NCBI GenBank assembly: GCA_003344405.1
Contig: NOWV01000024.1
Coordinates: forward strand, 558,001-622,000
Direction: 5' to 3'
Length of the DNA stretch: 64,000 bases
Source: Trichoplax sp. H2
Lineage: Eukaryota > Placozoa > Uniplacotomia > Trichoplacea
Positions within the stretch are counted from its first letter, which is position 1. Each line of letters opens with the position of its first letter. Of the stretch, positions 26,760-42,763 are shown piece after piece. Made by a program: the position numbers and the translations under genes. The notes beneath the pieces were generated by a model that worked only from the letters and a program-made list of their open reading frames with translations, was not told the DNA's origin and made no database searches.

Positions 26760-29700
26760 CTAAACGATAGTTAAGGTATAAAATTCACAGTTTAGCAATT
26801 GAATATCATCCTTACTGACATATTACCAAAATTAAGATATTTCTATAGTCGTAGGTTGCACCGTATCGTCTACAATAAAAACCTACCCGTGATTTCCCCA
26901 TTTTCTCCGATAAAAGTGCCTAGCGAAATCATCACAGTTAAAACTTTTGTTTCAATCATTTCATATCACATGTTTATCGCACCATCACAAAATTCACTTT
27001 ATATGAACATAGATTATTAAAATTTTGTTACGATGCAGCCAGGTATAACCAGAGTTAATACTAGAAAGGTCTCTTTCAAAGCATGCAATAATCTTATGCA
27101 CGATAACTTTGCCACTATTTTATATTAAGAGCATGAGATGAAGTGAGCCTGTGCAAAATAATATTAATCTTTTGCATCAAGACATAATTGTAAAGTTCTA
27201 GAAAGTCCTTGACTATAGGGTAAACAGCAAGCAACGCTGTTGCTAGATGACGCTTTAATCATACCTATCTACAAAATTAGAAGCTCTAAATTACATCGGA
27301 TTGCACGTTTTGTGCTTAATATTTTAAAAAATATTAAACCTTACAATGTGTTATTCGGGATCTCAAATAAGCAAAAATTCGTGGAATACCAATAGTGGGC
27401 TTAAGTTTGCTCGCAGGCCTATACTCGAAATTTAACCAATTCGACCTATCTTTGATGACCTTCACAGATTACCTTACTGAAGTGTAGGTTTGCATATTGC
27501 AAACGGCAACGAGCATTAAGAATTAAACCATGATTAAAGTACCGCTACCAATAGTGGAATTTTTGTAGAGTGCATATTTGTCGATTCGGTAAGACAAAAT
27601 TTTCTAGCAATGAAGATACCGAAGCAAGAATGCGACTTTCATACTTGCAGTAAGCACTAGAGGCGTGCAGTCAACGATATAATTAATAAAGGCTACTTAT
27701 AATAAATATATGGGCACACGATGGGCTTAAACAAACAAGCGGTCGCTATGAATCATAGAGTCGGTATATATCATAGGGAAGTGATCTTAGAGAGAGTCCG
27801 ATAGCTGTACCTTGCCAGATTATTCTTTTTGCAAGGTAGTTTGGGATGACTACCACTATCGTAGTCAAAACAAGGAAAGTGCTACACATATCCTTATACG
27901 GTAAGTATTTAAAAGAGCGTGAGCATGTTTCAATATGTTTTAAATATAACCAGAAGATTTGGTATGGGTATTTGTGCTTTTCGCATTTCATACTAGAATT
28001 ATCCAATTTCGTAATTACAACTTTAAATTTTAAAAAATCTCACTACTGTATGTACAGTACGATAGAAACAGGATTCCTGAGATATATTGAGTCCTCACCT
28101 CTTCGTATGTTAATTTATTCTTCCCAGTAACGGAACACGTCCAACACCGAGATCGATATAAATCAAGCCTTTCATAATATTTATCAATTGATTGAAAAGC
28201 CTATAATGGAGCCGAAGTTAAAATTATTATTAAGCTATCAGAACGCTGTTAGTATTTCATTTTAATTTTCTACATCAAAGATTCTATCAAAAGTAAGCTA
28301 ATTCCAAATAACTACATTTGCTACATAGGACCTACATGGATTCAAACAAAGTGCACTACGCAATTTATTAAGAGCTTAAACGATTAATTATCACAGTAAA
28401 ACAATCAATACATCACTTTATATTATCTAGCGAGAAGTCATTAGTGCACGGTATCATAACTTTGGCAATGTTTATGTAATGATTGCTTTCAAGTCCAGTA
28501 ACTCTATCTCGATACCGTAATGTATTAAAAGCTTTAAAGCAATGTACTGTAAGTTAATAATATTAACTGGGTTGGAATAATCAGTGCAATAAATACGATT
28601 ATTAATCTAGTTTTTAAGCTACAACAGTGCTTCAAAAATAAATTTCTAAAAAGTGTGGGAACATTCTAACAGGACATAAGCTATGTTATATGATAATTTT
28701 TAATTAGGGACAATTTAGAATCGCTGCATTCATATCGCTACTAATTACTAATTTGTCATCTATTGCAAATAAGGCAAATCTAACAATTTGCCCTAAAATT
28801 GTAATTAAATCGACGAGATGAGAGCATCAATAATTACCATTTACACTTTGCAATACTACTGTACTGTACTTATATTATGGAGTGCAGTCAATACTGAGAT
28901 CAGATCTCTTCTGCTCCTAGAGTTACAATGCGCGTACAGTAAAGTAAAGGGATAAATGTTAAATGCCTACCATTTACGGTACGACGGTATTTATAATTTT
29001 AGCACGCACAATTTTACTGTAGCTAATCTTGCCTATGATGCTAATACAATAATATGTAGGCAATACAGCATAAGACATTGCTAGATTGCTCGTATTCAAC
29101 TAGATCGCTGTCCAAGGAGGCAATTAAATCCAATCGCTCATACGAGTACAGTAATAATTAAATTTGTAATCCCTACAACAGTATATCCAACTATGCTATA
29201 CTGTACATCTGGGTTGCATTGTAGACATTCTCATTCCAAAAGGACAATTTCGTTATGAGAACAGATAAATAATACTGTCATCCTATAGAACCTACTCTAC
29301 TGTCGTATCTCGCTCGTCTTCTGATTCAAAAGCTCAGAAGGCGACAATTTCATTCATTACAATTCTATACGTGCATATAGATGATGATATCATTCTATAC
29401 GATACTGTCGTGTTAGCGTCCAAATGAAATACGAGCAAGGACATTAATAGTTATTACCAATGATCATTATCGAACGAATTTCAAAAGTACATCATATCCA
29501 TTTGGATTCTGTTGTTCATAGCTCCTACCGTACTACGAGAATCATGTCATTCTATTGATCAGTGTACGAGCTTACTGCAATCATTGAATGACAGCTCGAT
29601 TAAACAGCAACTACCGTATGAATTTTCAATATACAGTAGAGAGCAAGAGTTTCATCGATGGTGATTACAATTTAAAGCGTGGATACAGAGGATAATATGA

Positions 29701-30750
29701 CGATCATTATTTCAGTTCTTCTTGTCCAATTTATACCATATTACACCTAAGGATATCCATGACTATTCTCCCTGATTATGCTACTTATACAAGCATATGG
29801 AATTAGCCTAGCCAATTCACCATCAGTGAAAGAATACCATCCAATGTATAGAAGACCTAACCAATTACCAAGTCTAGTAATAATCTATCACCCAAGTAGG
29901 TGTTGCAAAGAAGGATATCACTTATCCGTTGACTACAGTAGCATCAGACTAGCATTGCTGAGTACCGCATGATACATCACCAGCACCATTTGCAATCTAG
30001 AAAGTTAGTACTGAATCATCTTTCATCCATCTTTCAGTGTATAACTGAACTCTATCTATCAACAGTCTCTCAACTCAAGAACTGCCATGGCAATTTTATT
30101 GGTTATTCTCGGTCTTGTTCCATGACCACTCGACAACTTGCTCAATTTGAAAATGGTCTATGCATGGCAGTCATGAGGATGCAGTCAGAAGATGTGAGGA
30201 AGATTCGACTGGCTATCATTTTTAAAGCCCAGGTCCAGAATTTCCATTCATCGTAGTCCATGATAATCCCACTATGTTCATTGTACTTCTATTCCTTAGC
30301 AGCCTATAAACTGAACGACTACTATAGAAATACATCTCTTTTCTCATTTCACTAGCCTTCTTTCTCAGTAACTGGCCCTCTATCTTATTTTCATTGCAAT
30401 TATTGCTAGGTATGACTATGACGACATTTGCTCTGACGTAGAGAAGAATGCCACTTGTCTTCTCCACTGGCGGGAAAGTTTAATGTTACATTGTTTCCTG
30501 TTGTCTTACCTCGTTAGTAAAGCGAATAACGAATAATTCACAATTCCTATCCAGTGATTTGGATAGCTTGACTTTGGGTTGCCATTGATTTCCTTTCAAT
30601 AACGGCATCGTTCAGCAAGAATCTCTTTGCAAGCAAGTTTTCAATGGCACCAAGAAGAGAATTATTTCAGCTAGCTGACAGCAGAAATTGGCTGGGAGCC
30701 ACGATTATATAGGCTAGTATGCAGTTGACTTGGCAGGACAGACCGTACAG
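26760..30750. other. Interval without recognised genes upstream of the DDT-WHIM gene
   Basis: This should contain the missing 5' exons or promoter of the leftward DDT-WHIM gene. Small open frames at 26799-27020, 27746-28130 and 29778-30467 occur on both strands, overlap one another and show no domain or splice support. From about 28.85 kb rightwards the sequence becomes richer in TACTGTAC/GTACAGTA words and slightly less AT-rich, which suggests old mobile or repetitive DNA. No terminal inverted repeats could be assigned by eye. Confidence 0.4.
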
Positions 30751-30759
30751 ACGTAAACC

Positions 30760-31600
30760 ATCGCTCCATACAGTGCGCGGTTCGGTCCGCACGTGTGTGC
30801 TGATTACCTAAGGCTCAGATACTGTACTGTACACTGTATAGTACAAGTTTTAGAGGTACAGTACTCATGGTCTAGCCCGATCCGGTCCAGACCAGAGCTA
30901 CATCGATGTGCTCATACTAACAGATTGACCGATTGAGTGTACTTGATTGACTTGTACAGGACTTGTACAGTATCTCATTTTAATTAATTAAACTAAAAAG
31001 TCAAATTATTCAGCTTTATATTCGTATAATAATTTTTAATTTTTATTACATTTTGATTCACTCTTGTGATTTTAGGGCACCATAAAGTACTCTGATTCGA
31101 ACTGGTTCACGCTGTACTTGATTGATTGATTGACTGTCCACTACAGTACTGGTACTGGAGTCGCTGGTACTGAACTACAGTACAGTATACTGTACAGTAC
31201 AGTACTCTACTCTATAGTACAGTACTGTACAGTGTACAGTACTGTACAAGTTTTAGAGGTACTCATGGTCTAGTCCGACCCGGTCCAGACCAGAGCTACA
31301 CCACTGTGCTCGTACTGACAGATTGACCGACCGTCTTCACGAATTTGATTAATTAATGCTGGCTGATATGGAAAGGTTCAAGGTTGGACTACAGTAAGGT
31401 ATTGTACTGAAGTCCCTGGTATTGTACTGTACACTATACTGTACTATACAAGTTTTAGAGGTAATCTTGGTCTAGTCCGATCCGGTCCAGACCAGAGCTA
31501 CACCACTGTGCTCATACTGACAGGCTGACCGACCGTCTTCACGATGGCTGGACCACAGTACGGTGGCTCACTCTACATACATATATTATCAAATTACTAC
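30760..31600. repeat. GTAC-palindrome repeat region with three copies of a ~100-bp module
   Basis: A module beginning CAAGTTTTAGAGGTA, then GGTCTAGTCCGA, CCGGTCCAGACCAGAGCTAC, TGTGCTCATACTGACAG and TTGACCGACC, occurs at about 30845-30940, 31247-31345 and 31448-31550. The modules are separated by runs of overlapping TACTGTAC/GTACAGTA words that could fold into hairpins. The module contains the internal palindrome GGTCCAGACC. It looks like a dispersed non-coding element amplified locally. Confidence 0.8.
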
Positions 31601-32099
31601 CGTATTACTGAATGTACAAACTACGGTATTCATAAAGTTGTTTATTGTTTTAGAAAGCACCATCTTTTACTGTAATTATCGTTACAGCTTAGCGACCAAT
31701 AACTGTGAGAAGCACCGCCCGAGATCGCAGTAAGGGGTAGGCTTATTACCGCAAAATATGTCACTACCGATGATCATAATTTATATAATATACAGGACAG
31801 TCTATACGCGTAAAGCGAGATATAAGGATCATTATTATTATTATTTTTACGCTTATCAATGATGGTATTGCAGTCAATGTGACTTACTCAGAGTAATCAT
31901 CTTTTACACTGAGTCAGCTCATAATTGCCGACAGTATTCAAAGTTCTGAACATACTGAAATAGAAGAGACATGACCAACTTCCTTATTTTTCAATTCAAC
32001 GCAATATGCTTTACCACGACACCATAAGAATACAGCAATATACCTACTCAATATAAAGAAGCATTAATATTGGACTGCCAACTCTTTCACTAATTTGGA

Positions 32100-32950
32100 G
32101 TATTGTAAGCTCAGCTAATACATGCAAATCTATTGATGAATACTTATTACAAATGAATTAACTGTGATTTCAAATTATTACCATGTTATCCGTAAATTAA
32201 TCGTGATCACGTATCACAAGCTCAGCTAATACATACAAATCTATTCTATGGATGAATATTTATTACAAATGAATTAACTGTGATTTCAAATTATTACTAT
32301 GTTATCCGTATATTAATCATGGATGAATATTTATTACAAATGAATTAACTGCGATTTCAAATTATTACTATGTTATCCGTATATTAATCGTGATCACGTA
32401 TCACAAGCTCAGCTAATACATACAAATCTATTCTATGGATGAATATTTATTACAAACGAATTAACTGTGATTTCAAATTATTACTATGTTATCCGTAAAT
32501 TAATCGTGATCATGTATCACAAGCTCAGCTAATACGTATAAATCTATTGATGAATATTTATTACAAACGAATTAACTGTGATTTCAAAAATTACTATGTT
32601 ATCCGTAAATTAATCGTGATCACGTATCACAAGCTCAGCTAATACATATAAATCTATGGATGAATATTTATTATAAATGAACTAACTATGAATTAAAATT
32701 ATTATTATATTATCCGTAAATTAATCGTGATCACATATCACAAGCTCAGCTAATACATACAAATCTATTGATGAATATTTATTACAAATGAATTAACTGC
32801 GAATTCAATTATTACTATGTTATCCGTAAATTAATCGTGATCACGTATCACAAGCTCAGCTAATACATATAAATCTATGGATGAATATCTATTACAAATG
32901 AATTAACAGTGATTTCAAATTATTATTATTATCCGTAAGTTAATCGTGAT
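32100..32950. repeat. Tandem repeat, ~110 bp unit, about eight copies
   Basis: The word AAGCTCAGCTAATACATA recurs at 32107, 32218, 32405, 32521, 32631, 32742 and 32852, with a partial extra copy near 32320. Each unit continues with a block like GGATGAATATTTATTACAAA, then TGTGATTTCAAATTATTA, TGTTATCCGTAAATTAATC and the palindrome CGTGATCACG. Copies differ by point changes and small indels, for example an 8-bp TTCTATGG insertion in some. The array is non-coding. Confidence 0.92.
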
Positions 32951-33549
32951 CGATCGGCATAAAATGTGCTATTGATGGCTGAGACGAGCATGTGCTAGTC
33001 CATCCATCCGACGTCTGCCAACTGCAATTTTAAAATACAATACGGTACTATACTGCGTATCCGTAGGGTGCACTAGAGCTAGAGAGCGTGTATGAGGTAA
33101 AAATAAATTGGATCGGTTGAGCGTTTTCAGCAAGGTATCCAACGATTTCCAAGGCTTATGTCCTGATCAAGATTATTTTGCCGGTACCCAATGGATACTT
33201 ATTTAAAATAGAATTAATTGAGGTCAAAGACCTGGTAATAGCATTTCAGTTCTCCGGTAATTGATTTTTAAATTGATTAATCCACTTATAGCAACTTCAA
33301 TTGAAGATAGGACGACAGTCTTGAAGCAGACCAGCTGGAAATCAGCGAACAAGCTTGTGGAATCTTTTAGCCTAGTATAGTATATTAGTTGTGCTGGATT
33401 ACAGACCTAGTGGATCAACAAAAAATTCTACATATCATCATCTGATGATAGAAACGTAATTGTATTGCTCTTCTGAAGTTCTAATCATCACTCAAGGTCA
33501 GCGTTATCATTACTGAGGCACCAAATATAATTCATTTGATTTTCAAAGT

Positions 33550-35082
33550 ATGCAAAGTTTTACTCGTTCCGGCTCTTGCCTGCTCATCGTTCTTGTTGCA
33601 CTTACCTGGACGTCGCATTTAGTGCAAGGTATGAAAGAACATCATTAACTTTTGGTTGATATTTTAGAAAATGAATTGAAATAAGAATGAACAACATTAC
33701 TGCTATATTACCGAGATAGAAATAGATGTTGTTACGTTAGACTATGATACGGCAATAAACGGATGATAAATGTTCTATCGCAGCAGGTGAGGAAATAGGA
33801 AGGACTCGTCGCCATGTGACAGCCAAAGGTATACCCTTGCAGTAGACCATCGCTACGACGAACTGATTTATTTTACTACACTAGAGTAGAGGACGAGTCG
33901 TAAGACAACACTTTCCAAGCATTTTACACAATAGCATAAGTTAGCCTACTATTTAGCAAACCGTATATTGCATGTAGTAAAGAGAGTTTTCTTTCATGCG
34001 TAGGCATAGTCCATGTTACTGTCAATCGTTTCCAAGATAAGGCAAAAGTAACTTGGAATGTTGAAAAACTGGTAGCTCATCCTGGTGTAGCCATCGCCAT
34101 TAAATATCGCCCAATCAATTCAAAAAATCAATGGCTAAGTTACAAATCGGACATTAAAACTGTACAAGGATCTGCAACCGTATCTAGGCTTAATCCTCAT
34201 ATACGATATACTTATGAAATAGCTGTTTATGAAGACAACTTATTGTACGCCCATAAAGTCGTCTCTCAGGAAGCTTGCACTAATGGATGGTCTTGGTACA
34301 ACGGAAACTGCTTTGGTTACCTCAGCAACCAACTTGCATCATGGCAGGATGCAAGAAAATCTTGTCAAAGTTATCGTGGTGACTTAGCTACCGTTTCAAA
34401 TCAAACTATTATGAATGTTATAAACAATTTTTCCGTCAAGAGGCATGCCTGGATTGGTACGTCAAACTATACTGTACGTGTAAACTGGCAATGACAGCAA
34501 TTCATGACTTAATGTTGCAATTAATTCAACTGTAGGTCTCAGGCGCCAGAACGGCAAATTTCAATGGGTAAATGGAGTTAGTTACAATTATTCTTACTGG
34601 GATGCTGGACAACCTATTTCTAGAGGAAGAGATTGTGTAGCTTTAAACCCCGTCAACCCGAATAAAGGATATAATTGGATAACTCAACTATGTAGCTATT
34701 CCTATGCTTATATCTGCCAAGCGCCAGGTATACACTATATCATAGTGTATTATTAATAATTTTATTTCATGTAGAACGCTACGGCAACAGTAAAATTGGG
34801 TAATATATTTTAGACTAACTAAAATATTATAACCACTTTTCAGAAATGGCTTCAAATCAACCAAACAGAAGTTACACATTATTAATAATTGTAGTGGTAT
34901 CTACTGTAGCGGTTCTTGGTATAATCATTTTATGGCTAGCGTATGCACGAAAATATCCAAATTCCGTGTCAGGTCAAGGTCTGGTAAAGTGTCAAGCTAT
35001 GTGCGGCAATATGTGTAGAAAGTCCCCCGATTACGGAAATTCTACCGTCAAGATCACACGCCTGGACGATGAAGCTGCGTAG
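33550..35082 (+). CDS. Single-pass membrane protein with fibronectin III-like and C-type-lectin domains
   Basis: Exons 33550-33628, 34004-34456, 34536-34727 and 34844-35082, all joined in phase 1, give 320 aa. Residues 1-26 form a signal peptide (LLIVLVALTW core). Residues ~28-115 look like a fibronectin type III domain (VTVNRFQDKAKVTWNV, AIKYRPIN, LNPHIRYTYEIAVYED). Residues ~120-240 are a C-type-lectin domain: CTNGWSWYNGNCFGY, SWQDARKSCQSYRGDLATV, AWIGLR, then cysteines in RDCVAL, TQLCSYS and YICQ. After a short stalk comes a transmembrane helix (~residues 254-276, LLIIVVVSTVAVLGIIILW) and a ~45-residue cytoplasmic tail with a CxxxCxxxC cluster. The calcium-site motifs are degenerate: GQPI where EPN or QPD is usual, and no WND. 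Canonical sugar binding is therefore doubtful. It probably acts at the cell surface in adhesion or recognition; the ligand is unknown. Confidence 0.9.
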
Positions 35083-36829
35083 TATATATATACATATCGG
35101 TTATTTACAATTTTATTACTCTTCAATACATTACTGCATACCTTTTTATGCTCTAAACTTGAACTATAAACTGAAACGATATAACGATATACAGCTTTAA
35201 GAATTTCGCCTTACGGACTATTTATTTACTTGGCGAGTTCAAGTTGATGTACAAACAAAGGCAACTAGCGCTATTAGATTTCTAAAATAGTAATAATAAT
35301 ATTACTTGCCTTAGTCACACCATAAAGGGAATATTAATGCTTCATACTATTTATGCACTTTTGAGAAGATTGAATCCATTTTCTAAATTGCTTGTAATCA
35401 GTAGAACTCATTTTATGCTTGTAAAATGGTCACAACTCGATTGTAGACAATGTGGTGTCATCTTTGCACATTTCGGTCATCGTAAAATATGAAAGATAAT
35501 TTCTATTAACAAATGCTTAGACTGAAATTCAATTTGCGTAAGATTGATCTTGAAAGGTAATTTTTACCTAATAAACTAATTTGTAGTAAACATAACCAAA
35601 ATATTTCACAATGGGTTAAGGTAAGCTGAAGCGATCAACTTAACTGATACAATTACACTATCACATTAGATTAAAATTGATATTTGTCGTATAGATTATG
35701 ATTACGCTTCGTACTATACATACAACTATAATGCTCTAGGATACTCTTTAAAATGTTTTTAATTTTAAGTAGTTTTGTACGGTATGATATCGTCTACATA
35801 TACAATAGTTAAACTTCTTAGTCTTACGAAAGCTTATCGCATTCTTAACCCTAGGAAACTGTAGCTCAATAATCAATTAGTTACCATGTAATGCCCGCAG
35901 AAATTATATCATTCCACGTGCTATCGTTTACTATAGAGTCGTTAAAGCGTCCGTTAAGCGTTATTATCGTCATATGCCTTATACAGTCCATTAATATTAT
36001 AGCCCCATAATTAGCCCATAAACGGCTAATTATGATTATATACCGACAGGGAAATTCTACTACCTATACAGAGTTGAGCAAACATAGCAAGTTCCATTTG
36101 GCTCTTACAACAAAGAATTTTAAAAAGTAGCTAAAAGGAAATTCAGTCTTGAACTTAGATATGCCATTCGTAGTAGTAATAACAAAAGAAATCTCTCATG
36201 ATCAAATTAAGTCTTTAATTGTTCATAATAGAACGCAAGCCAATAAATATACTTTTAACAGCATGAAGCAATGTGAATTTTCTAGATAATGCTTACTTCC
36301 TGCGAAATTTCACAGCGTCATCATCATTGCGAAGCAGAGTACAGTAATATACTGTATGTACAGGGCACTGATATTAAAATGATTCCAGAAAAAACCACCA
36401 AGTACTAGCAGAGTAGGCAAATTCCAAGGATAAGACAGCTACACGTGTGTCTAACATTGTAGTCGTATCAATTTCGTTTACAATAAAGGGGATTAGCAAA
36501 TAAAATTTGAAAAATTTCACAAGTGTTTTCAAATCGCAATTATCAATTAATGCTGATATTTCATTCTCATGACGAGTTAATCGTTTTCATAGCAAGGTGC
36601 CGTGTCGCTAAAATACGAATTACAGCTGATCATAGAATTTTTTAAACACGTTAAGTATACAGGTAATGCATGCCCTCACTAAACAGTACAATATGGCAAC
36701 AATATTTGCATAGCTGTACAACCTGTCGTTCAAATAATATTAAAGACAATTCTCCCAAAGTGTCGAATAGAAATAAATCAGTTTAATCAATTAATCACAT
36801 TTCCATGAAGGAGGAAATGAGGAAAGCAG
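35083..36829. other. Convergent intergenic region between lectin-like gene and EMC3
   Basis: AT-rich 3' flanks of two converging genes. I see no open frame, RNA gene or repeat array here. Confidence 0.5.
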
Positions 36830-40276
<3,447 letters not shown>

Positions 40277-40518
40277 GCCTGTAGAAGAACGCAATGAGAG
40301 AGAACTGCTTTAGGCTAGACACTTGAACAGTCAGTCAACAAGTACGATGGTGCTCGGTTCTAGCTTTCCGATACATGCCAATGACCAGCAAAATCTATGG
40401 TTGGATTGTTCTAGCTAGGAGCAAGCGTTGCCAATCGGATTTCTTTCTTCCTTTTTCCTTCTTTTCTTTGATCATGCGTACACATGCAGCGCTCTCCAGG
40501 CATCAGTCCGTCCGTCTG

Positions 40519-40862
40519 GTTGATCAAAAGGCAAATTGCATTTGGAGAAGGACATGGCGCACAGACTTCTCTACTTTCAACAAATGGATAGCAGCAATAT
40601 TGATATCCTAAACTACTAGAGAGAGACTATAGCAAGAGAAGAGGCAGACAACGACTGTTCAGTCTTCAGTACAAAATAATGATGAAGCTGACTATTCTTT
40701 ATGGTTGACAAAAAGGCAAATTGCCTTTTGAGAAGGGACTCTGCCCTTACTTTCAACAAATGCATAGCAATATTGATATCCTAAACTACTAGAGAAAGGC
40801 TATGGCAAGAAGAAGAGGCAGACAACGACTGTTCAGTCTTCAGTACAAAATAATGATAAATC
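40519..40862. repeat. Two-copy direct repeat, ~160 bp, upstream of EMC3
   Basis: Copy one at 40519-40685 and copy two at 40702-40862 share AAAAGGCAAATTGC, CTTTCAACAAATG, GCAATATTGATATCCTAAAC, AGGCAGACAACGACTGTTCA and GTCTTCAGTACAAAATAATG. A weaker duplicated segment follows, with CTCATGACTTGCGT near 40889 and 41033, each followed by a TAAGGAAAATA-type block. The repeat lies in the shared upstream region between divergent EMC3 and the first GPCR. Confidence 0.85.
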
Positions 40863-42763
40863 GCAAAGTTTAGTAATTCATGAGTAAGCTCATGACTTGC
40901 GTCAACAGTCTATAAGTAAGGAAAATAGAAAGTATGATAGGACCTTTAAGCTTAGATAATAAAATGGTGGGAATCAAGCCATGGACTACCCCATATCCCG
41001 AAAATGGAGTAAATGGAGTAGTCCATATATGATCTCATGACTTGCGTGAACTGTTTGTGAATAAGGAAAATATAAAGCACTATATAAACTTTAAACTTCC
41101 ATAATAATAAAATTAGGATCATTCATCCTTCTCTACTACTAATTCTTGTCTCGTAACACGCATCGTATACGCGTATATTTGGCATAGGTCATATATATGG
41201 GCCAAGATATTAAAATGAAATTATCATTAAGTGTAAATAAAAATCTCTGTGCGCTATATCATCAACACTGCACAAATCTACTAGCTCTACAGTATGCTAT
41301 AAACGAACTGTATACAGTACTGGAATAAATTATTAACTAGATGACAATAATGGTAGTGCACTAGTCTATGCATTCTATGTGTATAACAACGATAATATTA
41401 TAATTGAGCCAAGTGTGATTAATACAAGCACTCCTTGTCCTCTTCCATTATTTTTCTATTCTTTATGGCCTTTATACTGCTCACTACTACTTGAGAAATA
41501 AAAGTAATGAAACGACAGGAAGAATTACTTCAAATAAATGGCGTGATTTCTCCCTAAAAAAAAACATTTATTTCTCTTTAGTAAACACCTCGTTTTGAAA
41601 TCGACAACACTAACATTATACACACTATAGAACGAAGTCATGGCTAAGAAGAGTGCCTTATCGAGGTACACCAATTAGAGCATTATCACATCGAATCGTA
41701 TGCTTTGCCCATAAATCTTTACTAGCAGATCGTGCACTCGTAATACTCGCGTAGTCTATACTTGCACTTTTTATTTTTAGTACGTACTGAATAGTACAAA
41801 CTGACAAAATTATTTTAATAATAAATAATCAATACAACGATTGCGATATTGGCTATTACTGATTGCAATTGCAAGAAAGTGAGTGTACAAGATTTCTTGA
41901 TTACCATGTTTAATAAGATATTTTGAAGCAAAATATCTCAATTCTGTATCACACTGCATTTGCCCAAGCCAAAAATCAATCAAGTGAAGTTCCTGTTGAC
42001 AGACAGCTACTATAATTAAATGCTAAGACGATCCAGTATTGCCATGGCGACTTATCGTTAATTGCACATTTTTAATGATATTAAACTTTAATCCTCCATT
42101 TTTAAGCAAATTTGAAAATATCAATAATAGATTTCAATAGCTATCTTTAAATGAGGAACTGTGTGCGACATCAGCCCGAAAACACAGTTTACATGATGAT
42201 TGGCTAGATGAATTGTATTAATTAGATTATTTTAATTAATCTATATATAATTAAAATTGTCTATAACCTATAGAATCGCAATTTTATCTGATTGCCAATG
42301 ACCTAACAAATATAACCTAAATCTGTTATCAACGTATAACTACCTATAATTCCGCTAGATTTCCATTCATTTTCTGTTCTTTTAACTCTGCTAGAACTCA
42401 ATTCCAGAACAAGATACAATTTACAAGATCCTGTGCTACTCTCAACATGATTTTTCCTGCTTTTGAATGGATTCCCATACTTTACTGTTAATACAATTGT
42501 CTTCTCCTTTATAGTACGATTCATATCTCGTATCAACATTTATCATTCTCAATATCCCTTACAAGGCAAGTAGAGTAAATATCAGTATTCTGCATTGCAA
42601 GTTTTCTATGGTAGGTACCATATACTTGTAAGAAGACATGTGTTACTATGAGTAATTATTAGCCATTGCTTTTCTCAGATTAGGCTAGGTTTGAATCAGA
42701 TATTTAAAATTACGACTAACAGTTCGGAAAATATACTTTAAAAGTTAAATAGAACGAACTATC
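40863..42763. other. Divergent intergenic region between EMC3 and the first class C GPCR
   Basis: This should contain the promoter of the rightward GPCR; the EMC3 promoter is likely nearer 40.3-40.5 kb. A minus-strand 78-codon frame at 42303-42539 shows no domain. No regulatory element could be assigned from sequence alone. Confidence 0.4.

Noticed and set aside
29778-30467. Possible transposon-derived coding remnant
   Set aside because: Three short frames on both strands without transposase or reverse-transcriptase motifs; no terminal repeats visible.
32100-32950. CRISPR-like array
   Set aside because: The units are contiguous tandem repeats without unique spacers, in a eukaryotic gene context.
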